From Litoreibacter ponti (lineage in GTDB: Bacteria > Pseudomonadota > Alphaproteobacteria > Rhodobacterales > Rhodobacteraceae): a DNA stretch of 64,000 nucleotides. A program made the translations under genes and the position numbers. Numbering within the stretch: position 1 is the stretch's first letter; each line of letters begins with the position of its first letter. Location of the stretch: the NCBI RefSeq assembly GCF_003054285.1, contig NZ_QBKS01000001.1:620001-684000 (forward strand). The letters run 5' to 3'. Of this stretch, positions 16,234-24,441 are shown piece after piece. Below the pieces are notes generated by a model. That model searched no databases. It saw only the letters and a list, made by a program, of their open reading frames with translations, and was not told the DNA's origin.

Positions 16234-17067
16234 ATGGATCATGCCGAAAAACTATCTGCTCATTACGCTCACGGCGGCCTTTTGACCGCCATTCGGGCGG
16301 GGCTTGAGGCGCAGGGCATCGCGCCGGAAAACGCCAGTGTCGAGGATCTTGCGCCGGTCGATGAATTTCACATCGGTGGGCGAACCGCGACGGCACATCT
16401 TCTGGGCCAACTCGCGATCAAGCGGTCTGACGTGATCCTGGACATCGGGTGCGGCTTGGGCGGCGCGGCGCGGTTTGTCGCGAAAACCTATGGCGCAAGG
16501 GTCGTAGGGCTCGACCTGACAGCCGAATACATTGAGACGGGGCAGGTGCTTTGCGATTGGGTTGGACTGTCAGAGCGTATCGAACTTGTACACGGGAGTG
16601 CGCTGTCTGTGCCATTTGAGGCGGGACATTTTGATGGAGCCTACATGATGCATGTCGGCATGAACATCGACGATAAGCGGTCATTGTTTGCCGAGATTTC
16701 GCGCGTACTCAAGCCCGGGGCGAAATTCGGCATCTACGATATCATGCAAACAAACGATGACGATCTGGCGTATCCTGTCCCTTGGGCGACGACGTCCGAG
16801 ACCAGCTGGTTGGCACGCCCTGACGCGTACCGCACGGCGCTAGAAAGCTGTGGGTTTTCCGAAGTAAGGGAGAACAATCGCCACGCGTTCGCGATGGAGT
16901 TCTTCAAAAAGATGAAGGCCGCAAACGCCGGCAGAGACGCACCTCCGCCGTTGGGCTTGCATGTTCTCATGCAGCAATCGGCGCCGGAAAAGATCGCGAA
17001 CATGGTGGCAAACTTGGCCGCGGATCGGATTGCTCCCGTAGAGATGCTCGCGGTTAAAGAAGGCTGA
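16234..17067 (+). CDS. SAM-dependent class I methyltransferase
   Basis: This 277-residue protein has the SAM-binding motif I VILDIGCGLGGAARF (DIGCGLGG at residues 70-77), the acidic motif GLDLTAEYIE, and post-I and II motifs (GSALSVPFEAGHFDGAYMMHVGMNI). The layout resembles sarcosine/dimethylglycine and small-molecule methyltransferases of the UbiE/gamma-tocopherol type. The substrate is unknown. It is separated from the small gene by 38 bases and is probably the last member of the plus-strand group. A long, unusually AT-rich gap follows. Confidence 0.85.
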   Translation: MDHAEKLSAHYAHGGLLTAIRAGLEAQGIAPENASVEDLAPVDEFHIGGRTATAHLLGQLAIKRSDVILDIGCGLGGAARFVAKTYGARVVGLDLTAEYIETGQVLCDWVGLSERIELVHGSALSVPFEAGHFDGAYMMHVGMNIDDKRSLFAEISRVLKPGAKFGIYDIMQTNDDDLAYPVPWATTSETSWLARPDAYRTALESCGFSEVRENNRHAFAMEFFKKMKAANAGRDAPPPLGLHVLMQQSAPEKIANMVANLAADRIAPVEMLAVKEG

Positions 17068-17170
17068 CTGGGGAATCTCGAACAAGGCGCGACTGTTTTC
17101 GTCTTGTAGACCGGTAGGTTAAGTGGGGGATGCGTTGCGGTCAGTTTCAATTTTCGCACAGCTGCAGTCT

Positions 17171-17219
17171 ATATTGCTTATAATCAGTATTATGTAACGT
17201 ATTTATATTGAAGCAATAT
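17171..17219. repeat. AT-rich inverted repeat in a low-GC gap
   Basis: ATATTGCTT (17171-17179) and AAGCAATAT (17211-17219) form a perfect nine-base inverted repeat 31 bases apart. Inside it, ATAAT-CAGT-ATTAT (17180-17193) is a second smaller dyad. The gap 17068-17245 is strikingly AT-rich compared with everything around it. It may be a regulator-binding region, a terminator region or a remnant of transferred DNA. Confidence 0.5.
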
Positions 17220-17245
17220 CAGATTGTTACACAACACACCTAATA

Positions 17246-17770
17246 TCAAGGCTTCGACGGCACCCGTTCGCCGCGATCAAATGCTTCCCAGCCCTCACCA
17301 TTGAAAACATCAACGCCCAGCTGCGCCAGCACGTGCGGGAAATCGACCATAACGTAATTGTCCACGATCTTTCCGTCGACGACCTTCCAGAAATCCATGT
17401 AGCGGATTTCGATCCGCTTGCCCGTCGGCGCGACGCCCATGAACGTGCCGCCATGGGTGGCCTCCTGTCGCCCGAACGCTGCGGCCCATTCGCCCATGTA
17501 AAGCCGCGCCTCGTCGATGCAGACCTTGTTGTGGAACGCGGCCTGGAACGGCTTTTGCCAATTCTCCTGGAACTCGCGCACGCCGTGCTTGGTGCCGCAG
17601 CCAGTGTTTCCCATCCAGCGGAACCCTTCGGAGAAGAACTCATCGATGCCGACGATTTTGTGGTCGTTCAGGCCATCGACCATGGCTTCGATCACTTGGC
17701 GTGTCTCGTGCGTTTTGCTCAGATCCGTGTCGCGGGTCAGGACGGCTTGTTCGGGGCGCTCTCCGGGCAT
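17246..17770 (-). CDS. SnoaL-like/NTF2-fold protein (ester cyclase-type)
   Basis: This 174-residue protein has the cone-shaped NTF2-like fold pattern of SnoaL-type polyketide cyclases and related small enzymes: a helical N-terminus (TRQVIEAMVDGLNDHKI), then FSEGFRWMGNTGCGTKHGVREF, and paired strands with GKRIEIRYMDFWKVVDGKIVDNYVMVD. No catalytic residue can be assigned with confidence. It lies 21 bases downstream of phoB and could be read through from the pho operon or be independent. The real function in a bacterium without an obvious polyketide cluster here is unknown. Confidence 0.75.
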   Translation of the reverse strand: MPGERPEQAVLTRDTDLSKTHETRQVIEAMVDGLNDHKIVGIDEFFSEGFRWMGNTGCGTKHGVREFQENWQKPFQAAFHNKVCIDEARLYMGEWAAAFGRQEATHGGTFMGVAPTGKRIEIRYMDFWKVVDGKIVDNYVMVDFPHVLAQLGVDVFNGEGWEAFDRGERVPSKP

Positions 17771-17791
17771 TTTCGCCTCCTAGTCAGGGCT

Positions 17792-18478
17792 TTAGCCCAA
17801 GGCGTACCCTGCCCCACGCACGGTGCGCAAGATGTCTTCGCCGCCCTTGGAACACAGCACTTTGCGCAAACGACCAACATGGACGTCGACGGTGCGCGTG
17901 TCGACATAGATATCGCGGCCCCAAACCCGGTCGAGCAGCTGTTCGCGTGACCAGACGCGCCCGGGACGTTCCATGAAGGTTGCAAGCAGTCGAAATTCGG
18001 TAGGCCCAAGCTTCAGCGGTTCATCAGCACGAAAAACGCGATGCTCCTCCAGATCCATCACCACGTCTTGAAATTCGAGACGCTGACCCACGGTCGCGGG
18101 CCGCGTGCGGCGCAGCTGCGTACGAATGCGCGCCAGAAGCTCGGCCACCGAATAAGGTTTCACAACATAATCGTCAGCGCCCGTTTCCAACCCGCGCACG
18201 CGATCATTTTCTTCGGACCGGGCCGACAGCATAATCACCGGAATGCGCATCGTCTCGGGGCTGACTTTCAACTGCCGGCAAATCTCGATGCCAGAGACAT
18301 TCGGCAGCATCCAGTCCAAAACCACCAGATCCGGCGTCTCTTCGCGAACCTTCAAGAGCGCCTCATCGCCGCTTTCGGCGGTTTGGACAAGATAACCCTC
18401 GGCCCGGACATTATAGGCCAGAACCTCCCGCTGGGCGGGATCATCTTCCACCACAAGAACAAGAGGTTGCGCGACCAT
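17792..18478 (-). CDS. phoB: Phosphate regulon response regulator
   Basis: This 228-residue OmpR-type regulator has a receiver domain with EDD (residues 11-13), the phosphoacceptor Asp55 in VVLDWMLPN and KPYS, and a winged-helix DNA-binding domain (residues 130-228). The latter includes FRLLATFMERPGRVWSREQLLDRVWG and DTRTVDVHVGRLRKVL. I choose the ATG at 18478 because homologous residues begin there; the longer ORF adds 27 residues that overlap phoU. It is the last gene of the pst-phoU-phoB run and binds Pho boxes like the one before pstS. Confidence 0.95.
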   Translation of the reverse strand: MVAQPLVLVVEDDPAQREVLAYNVRAEGYLVQTAESGDEALLKVREETPDLVVLDWMLPNVSGIEICRQLKVSPETMRIPVIMLSARSEENDRVRGLETGADDYVVKPYSVAELLARIRTQLRRTRPATVGQRLEFQDVVMDLEEHRVFRADEPLKLGPTEFRLLATFMERPGRVWSREQLLDRVWGRDIYVDTRTVDVHVGRLRKVLCSKGGEDILRTVRGAGYALG

Positions 18479-18485
18479 GCTAATG

Positions 18486-19196
18486 TCACTCCGCGCCGGT
18501 CGCGTAGGGGGTCTTGTCTTCCTTTTCGCGATCCTCGTCCGGCAGCTCGCCGGTGACAAGGTAGATGACCTGTTCGCAGATCGACGTCACGTGGTCGCCC
18601 ATCCGTTCGATGTTCTTCGCGATAAAATGCAGGTGCATGCACGCGGTGATATTGCGCGGATCTTCCATCATGTGCGTCAGGAACTCGCGAAACAGCGCGT
18701 TGTACATCTGGTCGATCTCGCTGTCGCGCTGACGCACGTCCTCGGCCAGCGCCACATCGCGCTGGATATAGGCGTCGAGCGCGTCCTTCAGCATCAGGTT
18801 CACCGACTGGGACATGCGCCGGATCGCCCCGCCAGTGCCATTGATTGCGGGCATCTCGGAAAGCACCGACGTGCGCTTGCCAAGGTTCTTGGCGTAGTCG
18901 CCCATACGCTCAAGATTGCCGCTGATCTTGAGCACCGACAGCACCGTGCGCAGATCGCCCGCCGTAGGAGCACGCATGGCGATGACCCGGGCCACGTCGG
19001 AGGCGACTTGTTCCTCCAGCGCATCGATCAGCTTGTCGTTGCGGCGCACCTGCTGGGCCAGCTCGGTATCGCGCATCTCCAGCGCGCGCGCGGCGTCGGC
19101 CATGGCGGTCTCAACCATGCCGCCCATTTTCATAATCTGCGCTTGAATGCCTTCGAGATCACGATCAAAGGCGGACGCAATATGTCCAGTTTCCAT
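18486..19196 (-). CDS. phoU: Phosphate signalling complex protein PhoU
   Basis: This 236-residue all-helical protein is built of two PhoU repeats, each with the E/DxxxD metal motif (for example VASDVARVIAMRAPTAGDLR and RDSEIDQMYNALFREFL). PhoU links the Pst transporter to PhoR and turns the regulon off when phosphate is plentiful. It sits 12 bases after pstB and 7 bases before phoB, all in one transcript. Length and order are standard. Confidence 0.96.
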   Translation of the reverse strand: METGHIASAFDRDLEGIQAQIMKMGGMVETAMADAARALEMRDTELAQQVRRNDKLIDALEEQVASDVARVIAMRAPTAGDLRTVLSVLKISGNLERMGDYAKNLGKRTSVLSEMPAINGTGGAIRRMSQSVNLMLKDALDAYIQRDVALAEDVRQRDSEIDQMYNALFREFLTHMMEDPRNITACMHLHFIAKNIERMGDHVTSICEQVIYLVTGELPDEDREKEDKTPYATGAE

Positions 19197-19208
19197 GTCT
19201 AGTGTCCC

Positions 19209-20018
19209 CTACCCGATCCGGCCGGTGATGTAGCTTTCAGTCCGGCTGTCTTCGGGGTTTGTGAAAATCTTGTCGGTCTCACCGTATTCCACGAGGTTGC
19301 CCAGATGGAAGAAGGCGGTCTTCTGGCTGACGCGCGCGGCCTGCTGCATCGAGTGGGTCACGATGACCACCGTGTAGGTCTGGCGCAGCTCATCGATCAG
19401 CTCTTCCACCTGCGCGGTGGCGATCGGGTCCAGCGCCGAGCACGGCTCGTCCATGAGCAACACCTCAGGCGCCGTCGCGATGGCACGCCCGATGCACAGG
19501 CGCTGCTGCTGGCCGCCCGACAGGCTGGTGCCCGGCTGGTCAAGCCGGTCTTTGACCTCGTCCCAGATTGCCGCGCGCCGCAGGGACTGCTCGACGATCT
19601 CGTCCAGCTCGGCCTTGTTCTTGGCGAGCCCGTGAATGGACGGCCCATAAGCCACATTATCATAGATCGACTTCGGGAACGGGTTGGGCTTCTGGAACAC
19701 CATGCCCACCCGGGCGCGCAGCTGCACCGGATCGACGGAGCTTGCGTAGATATCTTCGCCTTCCAACCGCAAATCGCCGGTCACCCGGCAGATATCAATC
19801 GTGTCGTTCATCCGGTTGATGCAGCGCAAGAAGGTGGACTTGCCGCAGCCCGACGGGCCGATAAAGGCTGTGACCGCCTTGTTCTCGATCTCGACGGAGA
19901 CGTCCTTGATGGCGTGGTTGTCGCCGTAGAAGACGTCGATACCCTTCGCCTCAATCTTGATCTCTTTGGACATCGTCCGCTCCATATTCCGGGTATTACT
20001 TGTGTCGAGCATAGCCAT
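19209..20018 (-). CDS. pstB: Phosphate ABC transporter ATP-binding protein
   Basis: PstB drives phosphate import. The sequence shows Walker A GPSGCGKST, the Q-loop, signature LSGGQQQRLCIGRAIA and Walker B VLLMDEP CSALDP. I use the ATG at 20018, which shares one base with the pstA stop (TGATG). A second in-frame ATG at 19973 is preceded by a better ribosome site (GGAG) and would give 254 residues, so the true start is uncertain. The C-terminus FTNPEDSRTESYITGRIG is typical. Confidence 0.95.
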   Translation of the reverse strand: MAMLDTSNTRNMERTMSKEIKIEAKGIDVFYGDNHAIKDVSVEIENKAVTAFIGPSGCGKSTFLRCINRMNDTIDICRVTGDLRLEGEDIYASSVDPVQLRARVGMVFQKPNPFPKSIYDNVAYGPSIHGLAKNKAELDEIVEQSLRRAAIWDEVKDRLDQPGTSLSGGQQQRLCIGRAIATAPEVLLMDEPCSALDPIATAQVEELIDELRQTYTVVIVTHSMQQAARVSQKTAFFHLGNLVEYGETDKIFTNPEDSRTESYITGRIG

Positions 20019-21796
20019 CACCACCGTCTTTCAAAGCGTTTGCGCAGGAACACCGCGATGGCGTTCATCACGACGAGGAAAAGGAGCAACACGCAGATCG
20101 CGGCTGCCGTGCGTGCCTCGAACGCGCGCTCGGGGAAGTCGGACCAGCGGAAGACCTGAACCGGCAGCACGCTGGCGCTGTCGGTGATGCCTTGCGGGAT
20201 ATCCACGATAAAGGCCACCATGCCGATCATGATCAGCGGCGCGGTCTCGCCAAGCGCCTGGGCCATTCCAATGATCGTTCCAGTCAGGATGCCGGGCATC
20301 GCCAGCGGCAGGACGTGGTGGAAGGTCGCTTGCAAGGGCGACGCCCCCAGACCCACGGCCGCATCACGGATCGACGGCGGCACGGCCCGGATCGCTGCGC
20401 GGGACGCGATGATGATCGTGGGCAGGGTCATCAGGGCCAGCACGATACCACCCGCAATAGGAGCCGAGCGCGGCACGCCGAAAACGCCAAGGAACACCGA
20501 CAGGCCGAGCAGGCCGAACACGATCGACGGCACCGCAGCCAGGTTGTTGATGTTGACCTCGATGAAGTCGGTCAGCTTGTTCTTGGGTGCGAATTCTTCA
20601 AGGTAGATCGCAGCCAGCACCCCGATGGGGAAGGCCAGCGCGAAGGTCACGAGCATGGTCCAGAACGATCCCACAACGGCCCCCCAGATGCCCGCCAGCT
20701 CGGGCTCGCGGCTGTCGCCCGCCGTAAAGAAGCGGGTGTTGAAGACCACATCGACCCTGCCCTGATCGCGCAACTGCTCGATCCAGACGATCTGGTTGTC
20801 GGATACCTTGCGCGACGCCTCTGGCAGGTCGGTCGTGTAGAGCTGCCAATCGTCAGAGACCGATACGTCCCCGTCGAGCGGGATCAATGGCTCCGCGATG
20901 CCGCCTGCGGGCGTGATCCGGGTCATCTTCAGCCAGCTGCCCGCGACGTTGATCAGCACGGACCGATTGTCTTCGCTCAACTCTTCGTCGCCGCCGGGGG
21001 CCGCGGCGCGGGCTTCCAGATCGACGGCCTGGGCGAGGAATTGATCACGCGCCGCGGCGCGGGCTTCGGCCAGTTTTTCATTCTTCTCACGCTCTTCGAC
21101 CGTCTCCGCCGCCTCTGCCCGGCGGGTAAATTCGACCACGCCGTTTTCCTGCAACCGCGCCTGGCCACGGACCTTGCGCGCCTCTGTAATCAGACCTTCC
21201 TTGACCCGCTCCAATGCCACTTCGAAATCAGGCGCAGTGGAGGAGACGCGGTAAGCATCGCCATCCTCGGACAGGGTCAGCTGGCCTTCGACCTCTTTCG
21301 CGACGAAATTGCCGTAGGCGCCCTTGAGGTACAGATCCGTCACGTCCGAGGCCAAGAGCGGAAAGGTAATCGTCTCGCCCACAAGGCTCGGGTTGGCGGC
21401 GACGTGATCGGCCAGCTCGAACGGCGCGCCCGCGGATGTCAGATCATAAAGCTCGCGCCGCGTGGTGCGGCCTTTGGCGTTCGGGAACTGCTCCTTCAAC
21501 ATGTCCTTGACCAGCCCGGTAAAATCGCCACGGCGGATGATGCTTGCATCACCGGTGCCCTCCGGGTCGATCTCGGACGCATCCAGCGTCACGGGCATGG
21601 TCAGGTAGGTCTCCGTCAGCGCGCCACCGGCCTTGGTAAAGACGGAGCCGAGCAGCGCCACAAGCGCCGCGCCCGCGAGGAACAGCGCGAGGATGCCGTA
21701 GGCCTTCAGTCGGGTTTCCGCCGCGCGACGGCGCGCGATGCGCTTGCGAGAGGCCTCGCCCGAATGCATGTCCGTCAATGCTGTCATATCAACCAT
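20018..21796 (-). CDS. pstA: Phosphate ABC transporter permease PstA, long form
   Basis: This 592-residue permease is about twice the length of E. coli PstA. It has an N-terminal membrane helix (about 34-55) and then a roughly 300-residue periplasmic segment of the DUF3333 type, including an Arg/Glu/Ala-rich helix (about 235-275). The conserved ABC permease core follows (from about 375), with an EAA-like loop AIRAVPPSIRDAAVGLGASPLQ. The long form is common in alphaproteobacteria. It pairs with the long PstC upstream. The role of the periplasmic part is not known. Confidence 0.93.
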   Translation of the reverse strand: MVDMTALTDMHSGEASRKRIARRRAAETRLKAYGILALFLAGAALVALLGSVFTKAGGALTETYLTMPVTLDASEIDPEGTGDASIIRRGDFTGLVKDMLKEQFPNAKGRTTRRELYDLTSAGAPFELADHVAANPSLVGETITFPLLASDVTDLYLKGAYGNFVAKEVEGQLTLSEDGDAYRVSSTAPDFEVALERVKEGLITEARKVRGQARLQENGVVEFTRRAEAAETVEEREKNEKLAEARAAARDQFLAQAVDLEARAAAPGGDEELSEDNRSVLINVAGSWLKMTRITPAGGIAEPLIPLDGDVSVSDDWQLYTTDLPEASRKVSDNQIVWIEQLRDQGRVDVVFNTRFFTAGDSREPELAGIWGAVVGSFWTMLVTFALAFPIGVLAAIYLEEFAPKNKLTDFIEVNINNLAAVPSIVFGLLGLSVFLGVFGVPRSAPIAGGIVLALMTLPTIIIASRAAIRAVPPSIRDAAVGLGASPLQATFHHVLPLAMPGILTGTIIGMAQALGETAPLIMIGMVAFIVDIPQGITDSASVLPVQVFRWSDFPERAFEARTAAAICVLLLFLVVMNAIAVFLRKRFERRW

Positions 21797-21808
21797 CGGA
21801 TCAGGCCC

Positions 21809-23185
21809 CTAGTCGTAGAGTTCGCGGTATTTGCGCACGATGCGCTGCGCGACAATGTTCATCAGCAGCGTGACGCAGAACAGGGTGAAGCCCAGCGTGA
21901 AGGCAGGACCCGCCGCGGTCGAGGCTTCCGTGTCGCCGGTGATCAGCATCACGATCTGCACGGTCACGGTCGTCACGGCCTCCAGCGGGTTGGCGGTCAG
22001 GTTGGCCCCCTGCCCTGCGGCCATCACCACGATCATCGTCTCGCCCACGGCGCGGCTGACGCCCAGCAACACGGCCGACACGATGCCCGGCAGCGCAGCG
22101 GGCAGCACAACCTGGCGGATCGTTTCGGCCTTGGTCGCGCCCAGCCCGTAAGAGCCGTCGCGCAAGGATTGCGGAACCGAGTTGATCACGTCGTCGCTCA
22201 GCGACGAGATAAAGGGGATGATCATGATCCCCATGACGATGCCCGCGGCCAGTGCGCTTTCAGAGGCGATGGTCAGCCCGATGCTCTCGCCCGAATTGCG
22301 GATGAACGGCGCCAGCGTGATCGCGGCGAAGAAGCCGTAGACGACCGTCGGGATACCGGCCAGCAACTCCAGCATCGGCTTGGCCCAGGCCCGCGTGCGG
22401 TTGGAGGCGAAATCGCTGAGGTAGATCGCAGCAAGCAAGCCGATGGGCACGGCCACTAGCATGGCAATGACAGTGATCAGCAGCGTGCCTGCAAACAGCG
22501 GAATCGCGCCCACCTTGTCCGGGTCCAGTTTGCCCGCCTGCACGCCCGATAAAGGCGACCAGGTGGTGCCGAACAGGAACTTGTGGACCTGCCACTCGAT
22601 GTTGTTGAAGAAGTTGATCGTCTCGAAGATCAGCGACATCACGATGCCAACCGTCGTCGCCACCGCGATGGCCGCCGTCAGCAACAGGATGCGGCGGATG
22701 ATCGTCTCGGACCGGTTGCGCGCGCGCCAATCGGCGGCGATCTTGCCATAAGCCCACAGCCCCCCCAGCAACGCCGCAATGGCCGACAGGATCACCGTGC
22801 CCCAGTCATGCAGCGCGTCGCGCGAGGTCACCAATGCGGCGATTTCCTCGCGCAGCGCATCCGTCTTCGAAGGGATGCCGCCCGCTGCGATTGCGCGCGC
22901 ATCCGACAGGACCAGCTGCGCCTCGATCGGCGACAGGCCCGGCTCCGCGGCCATGATCGCGCCCATCAGGCTGTTCTCCACCCACGCGCCCCAGACCAGC
23001 CCGACCACGATCAGCACCGCCAGACCGCACAGGCCGCTCAGCAGCAGCGCCAGCGTGCCGTGGTAATTCGGGCGGGAGTGCAGCAGCCGCGTCTCGCCAG
23101 AGACCACCGAGATGGCCCGCGCCCGGCCCAGCACGAAGAAGGCCAGCGCCAGTGCCAGAATGGCGAAGAAGGTCAGTGTCAGCAT
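21809..23185 (-). CDS. pstC: Phosphate ABC transporter permease PstC, long form
   Basis: This 458-residue membrane protein has an N-terminal extension with two membrane helices (residues 2-20 and 45-68) and a soluble segment to about residue 150. The ABC permease core follows, with the loop INSVPQSLRDGSYGLGATKAETIRQ. It forms the phosphate channel with PstA. The extended N-terminus parallels that of PstA, and both are found in the alphaproteobacterial Pst systems. The gene starts 128 bases after pstS, across a strong stem. Confidence 0.94.
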   Translation of the reverse strand: MLTLTFFAILALALAFFVLGRARAISVVSGETRLLHSRPNYHGTLALLLSGLCGLAVLIVVGLVWGAWVENSLMGAIMAAEPGLSPIEAQLVLSDARAIAAGGIPSKTDALREEIAALVTSRDALHDWGTVILSAIAALLGGLWAYGKIAADWRARNRSETIIRRILLLTAAIAVATTVGIVMSLIFETINFFNNIEWQVHKFLFGTTWSPLSGVQAGKLDPDKVGAIPLFAGTLLITVIAMLVAVPIGLLAAIYLSDFASNRTRAWAKPMLELLAGIPTVVYGFFAAITLAPFIRNSGESIGLTIASESALAAGIVMGIMIIPFISSLSDDVINSVPQSLRDGSYGLGATKAETIRQVVLPAALPGIVSAVLLGVSRAVGETMIVVMAAGQGANLTANPLEAVTTVTVQIVMLITGDTEASTAAGPAFTLGFTLFCVTLLMNIVAQRIVRKYRELYD

Positions 23186-23261
23186 CCGTCCCCCACGAGG
23201 ATTAGCAGCGGTGTCTCTGCGGGCCGCACCGGGCCCAATTGGCGCGTCGTATCAGATGGAT

Positions 23262-23287
23262 CGGGGGGCGCAATACTGCACCCCCCG
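23262..23287 (-). other. Intercistronic stem between pstS and pstC
   Basis: Read on the minus strand, CGGGGGGTGC pairs with GCGCCCCCCG (one G-T wobble) around the loop AGTATT. The stem has ten base pairs and no T tract follows it. Such stems after the binding-protein gene usually protect its mRNA from 3' decay, so that the binding protein is made in excess over the membrane parts. Confidence 0.6.
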
Positions 23288-23313
23288 GCCCTTTTGTCAC
23301 ATCGGCAAAGCGG

Positions 23314-24297
23314 CTACTTCCACTCGTCACCTGTCATCTTGGTCAGCGATGCCACGTTGCCCGAAATCGTCTCGAACTGCTCTTCGGGCAGTGGGATCAG
23401 GCCCTTGTCGACCAGGTAGCCCTCTTCACCCGCGGCGTCCTCAGACATGAACTCGTTGGCGAATTCCTGAAGGCCGGGGATCACGCCGACATGGGCGTTC
23501 TTGATGTAGAAATACAGCGAGCGGGAGACCGGGTAGTCGCCCTCGGCGATGTTGTCAAAGGTCGGCTCAACGCCGTCCACGGTCGAGCCCTGCAGAACGT
23601 CGGAGTTCTGGTCCAGAAAGGAGAAGCCAAAGATGCCCAAGGCGTTGGGGTTGGCTTCCAGCTTGGAGACGATCAGGTTGTCGTTCTCGCCCGCTTCCAC
23701 ATAGGCGCCATCTTCGCGGATGGTGATGCCCTCACATTCGATGCCTGCGCCCTCGCAGCCCTCTTCCATGACCAGCTCATTGAACGCGTCACGGGTGCCG
23801 GAGCTGGGCGGAGGCCCGAGCACTTCGATCTTGATGGCAGGCAGCGACGGGTCCACGTCGGACCACCTCTCGGGCAGCGGGCCCTCGGCGGCCAGCGCTG
23901 TGACGATCTGCTCGCGGGTTACGGCAAACACGGGGCCGCCCTTGGCGTTGGCCATGACGATGCCGTCAAATCCCACGATGGCTTCGGTCACGTCGGTCAC
24001 ACCGTTCTCATTGCATTGCTGGAACTCTTTTTCCTTCATGCGACGCGACGAATTGGTGATGTCTGGGTGCTGTGTGCCGACACCGGCACAAAAGAGTTTC
24101 AGGCCGCCGCCGGAGCCCGTGCTCTCGACAACAGGGGTTTGGAAATCGGTGGAGCGCCCGAACTGCTCGGCCACAGCGGTCGAGAACGGGAACACGGTTG
24201 AAGAACCGACTACGCGGATCTGGTCGCGGGCATCTGCAGCGGTGGCAGCGGCGGCAGCAAGGATGGCGGCAGAGGCCACGGATTTTGTGAACGACAT
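23314..24297 (-). CDS. pstS: Periplasmic phosphate-binding protein
   Basis: PstS captures phosphate for the PstCAB transporter. I start at 24297, where AGGAGTG precedes the ATG; the longer ORF adds 11 unlikely residues. The 327-residue product has a signal peptide (residues 1-22, ending ADA) and the family start RVVGSSTVFPFSTAVAEQFG. It also has the phosphate-loop segment STGSGGGLKLFCAG and PSSGTRDAFNELV. Two or more cysteines suggest disulfides. Pho boxes lie directly upstream. Confidence 0.95.
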   Translation of the reverse strand: MSFTKSVASAAILAAAAATAADARDQIRVVGSSTVFPFSTAVAEQFGRSTDFQTPVVESTGSGGGLKLFCAGVGTQHPDITNSSRRMKEKEFQQCNENGVTDVTEAIVGFDGIVMANAKGGPVFAVTREQIVTALAAEGPLPERWSDVDPSLPAIKIEVLGPPPSSGTRDAFNELVMEEGCEGAGIECEGITIREDGAYVEAGENDNLIVSKLEANPNALGIFGFSFLDQNSDVLQGSTVDGVEPTFDNIAEGDYPVSRSLYFYIKNAHVGVIPGLQEFANEFMSEDAAGEEGYLVDKGLIPLPEEQFETISGNVASLTKMTGDEWK

Positions 24298-24370
24298 TAG
24301 GTCACTCCTGTTTGTCATCTCGAACACCACAGCCCTCGCGGCAGCGGTATCTGAGACAGGTTCTAGGAAC

Positions 24371-24415
24371 CCGGTGTCGACCTTTTGTGAAGGTTTGGTA
24401 ACGGTTTTATGACAC
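24371..24415 (-). promoter_or_regulatory. Tandem Pho box before pstS
   Basis: On the minus strand four 11-base units follow one another: TGTCATAAAAC, CGTTACCAAAC, CTTCACAAAAG and a weaker GTCGACACCGG. The first three fit the seven-base-plus-AT-spacer rule of PhoB direct repeats. PhoB dimers bind such head-to-tail repeats. The block starts about 75 bases before the pstS start and after the phoR stop, so it drives pstSCAB-phoU-phoB separately from phoR. Confidence 0.75.
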
Positions 24416-24441
24416 CGCTAGATATTGTGCCAAGCGGTTCA

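Noticed and set aside
20192..22459. 755-codon open frame on the plus strand
   Set aside because: It runs antisense to pstA and pstC, has a composition dominated by Arg, His, Gln and Gly and no family features; it is a GC-rich shadow.
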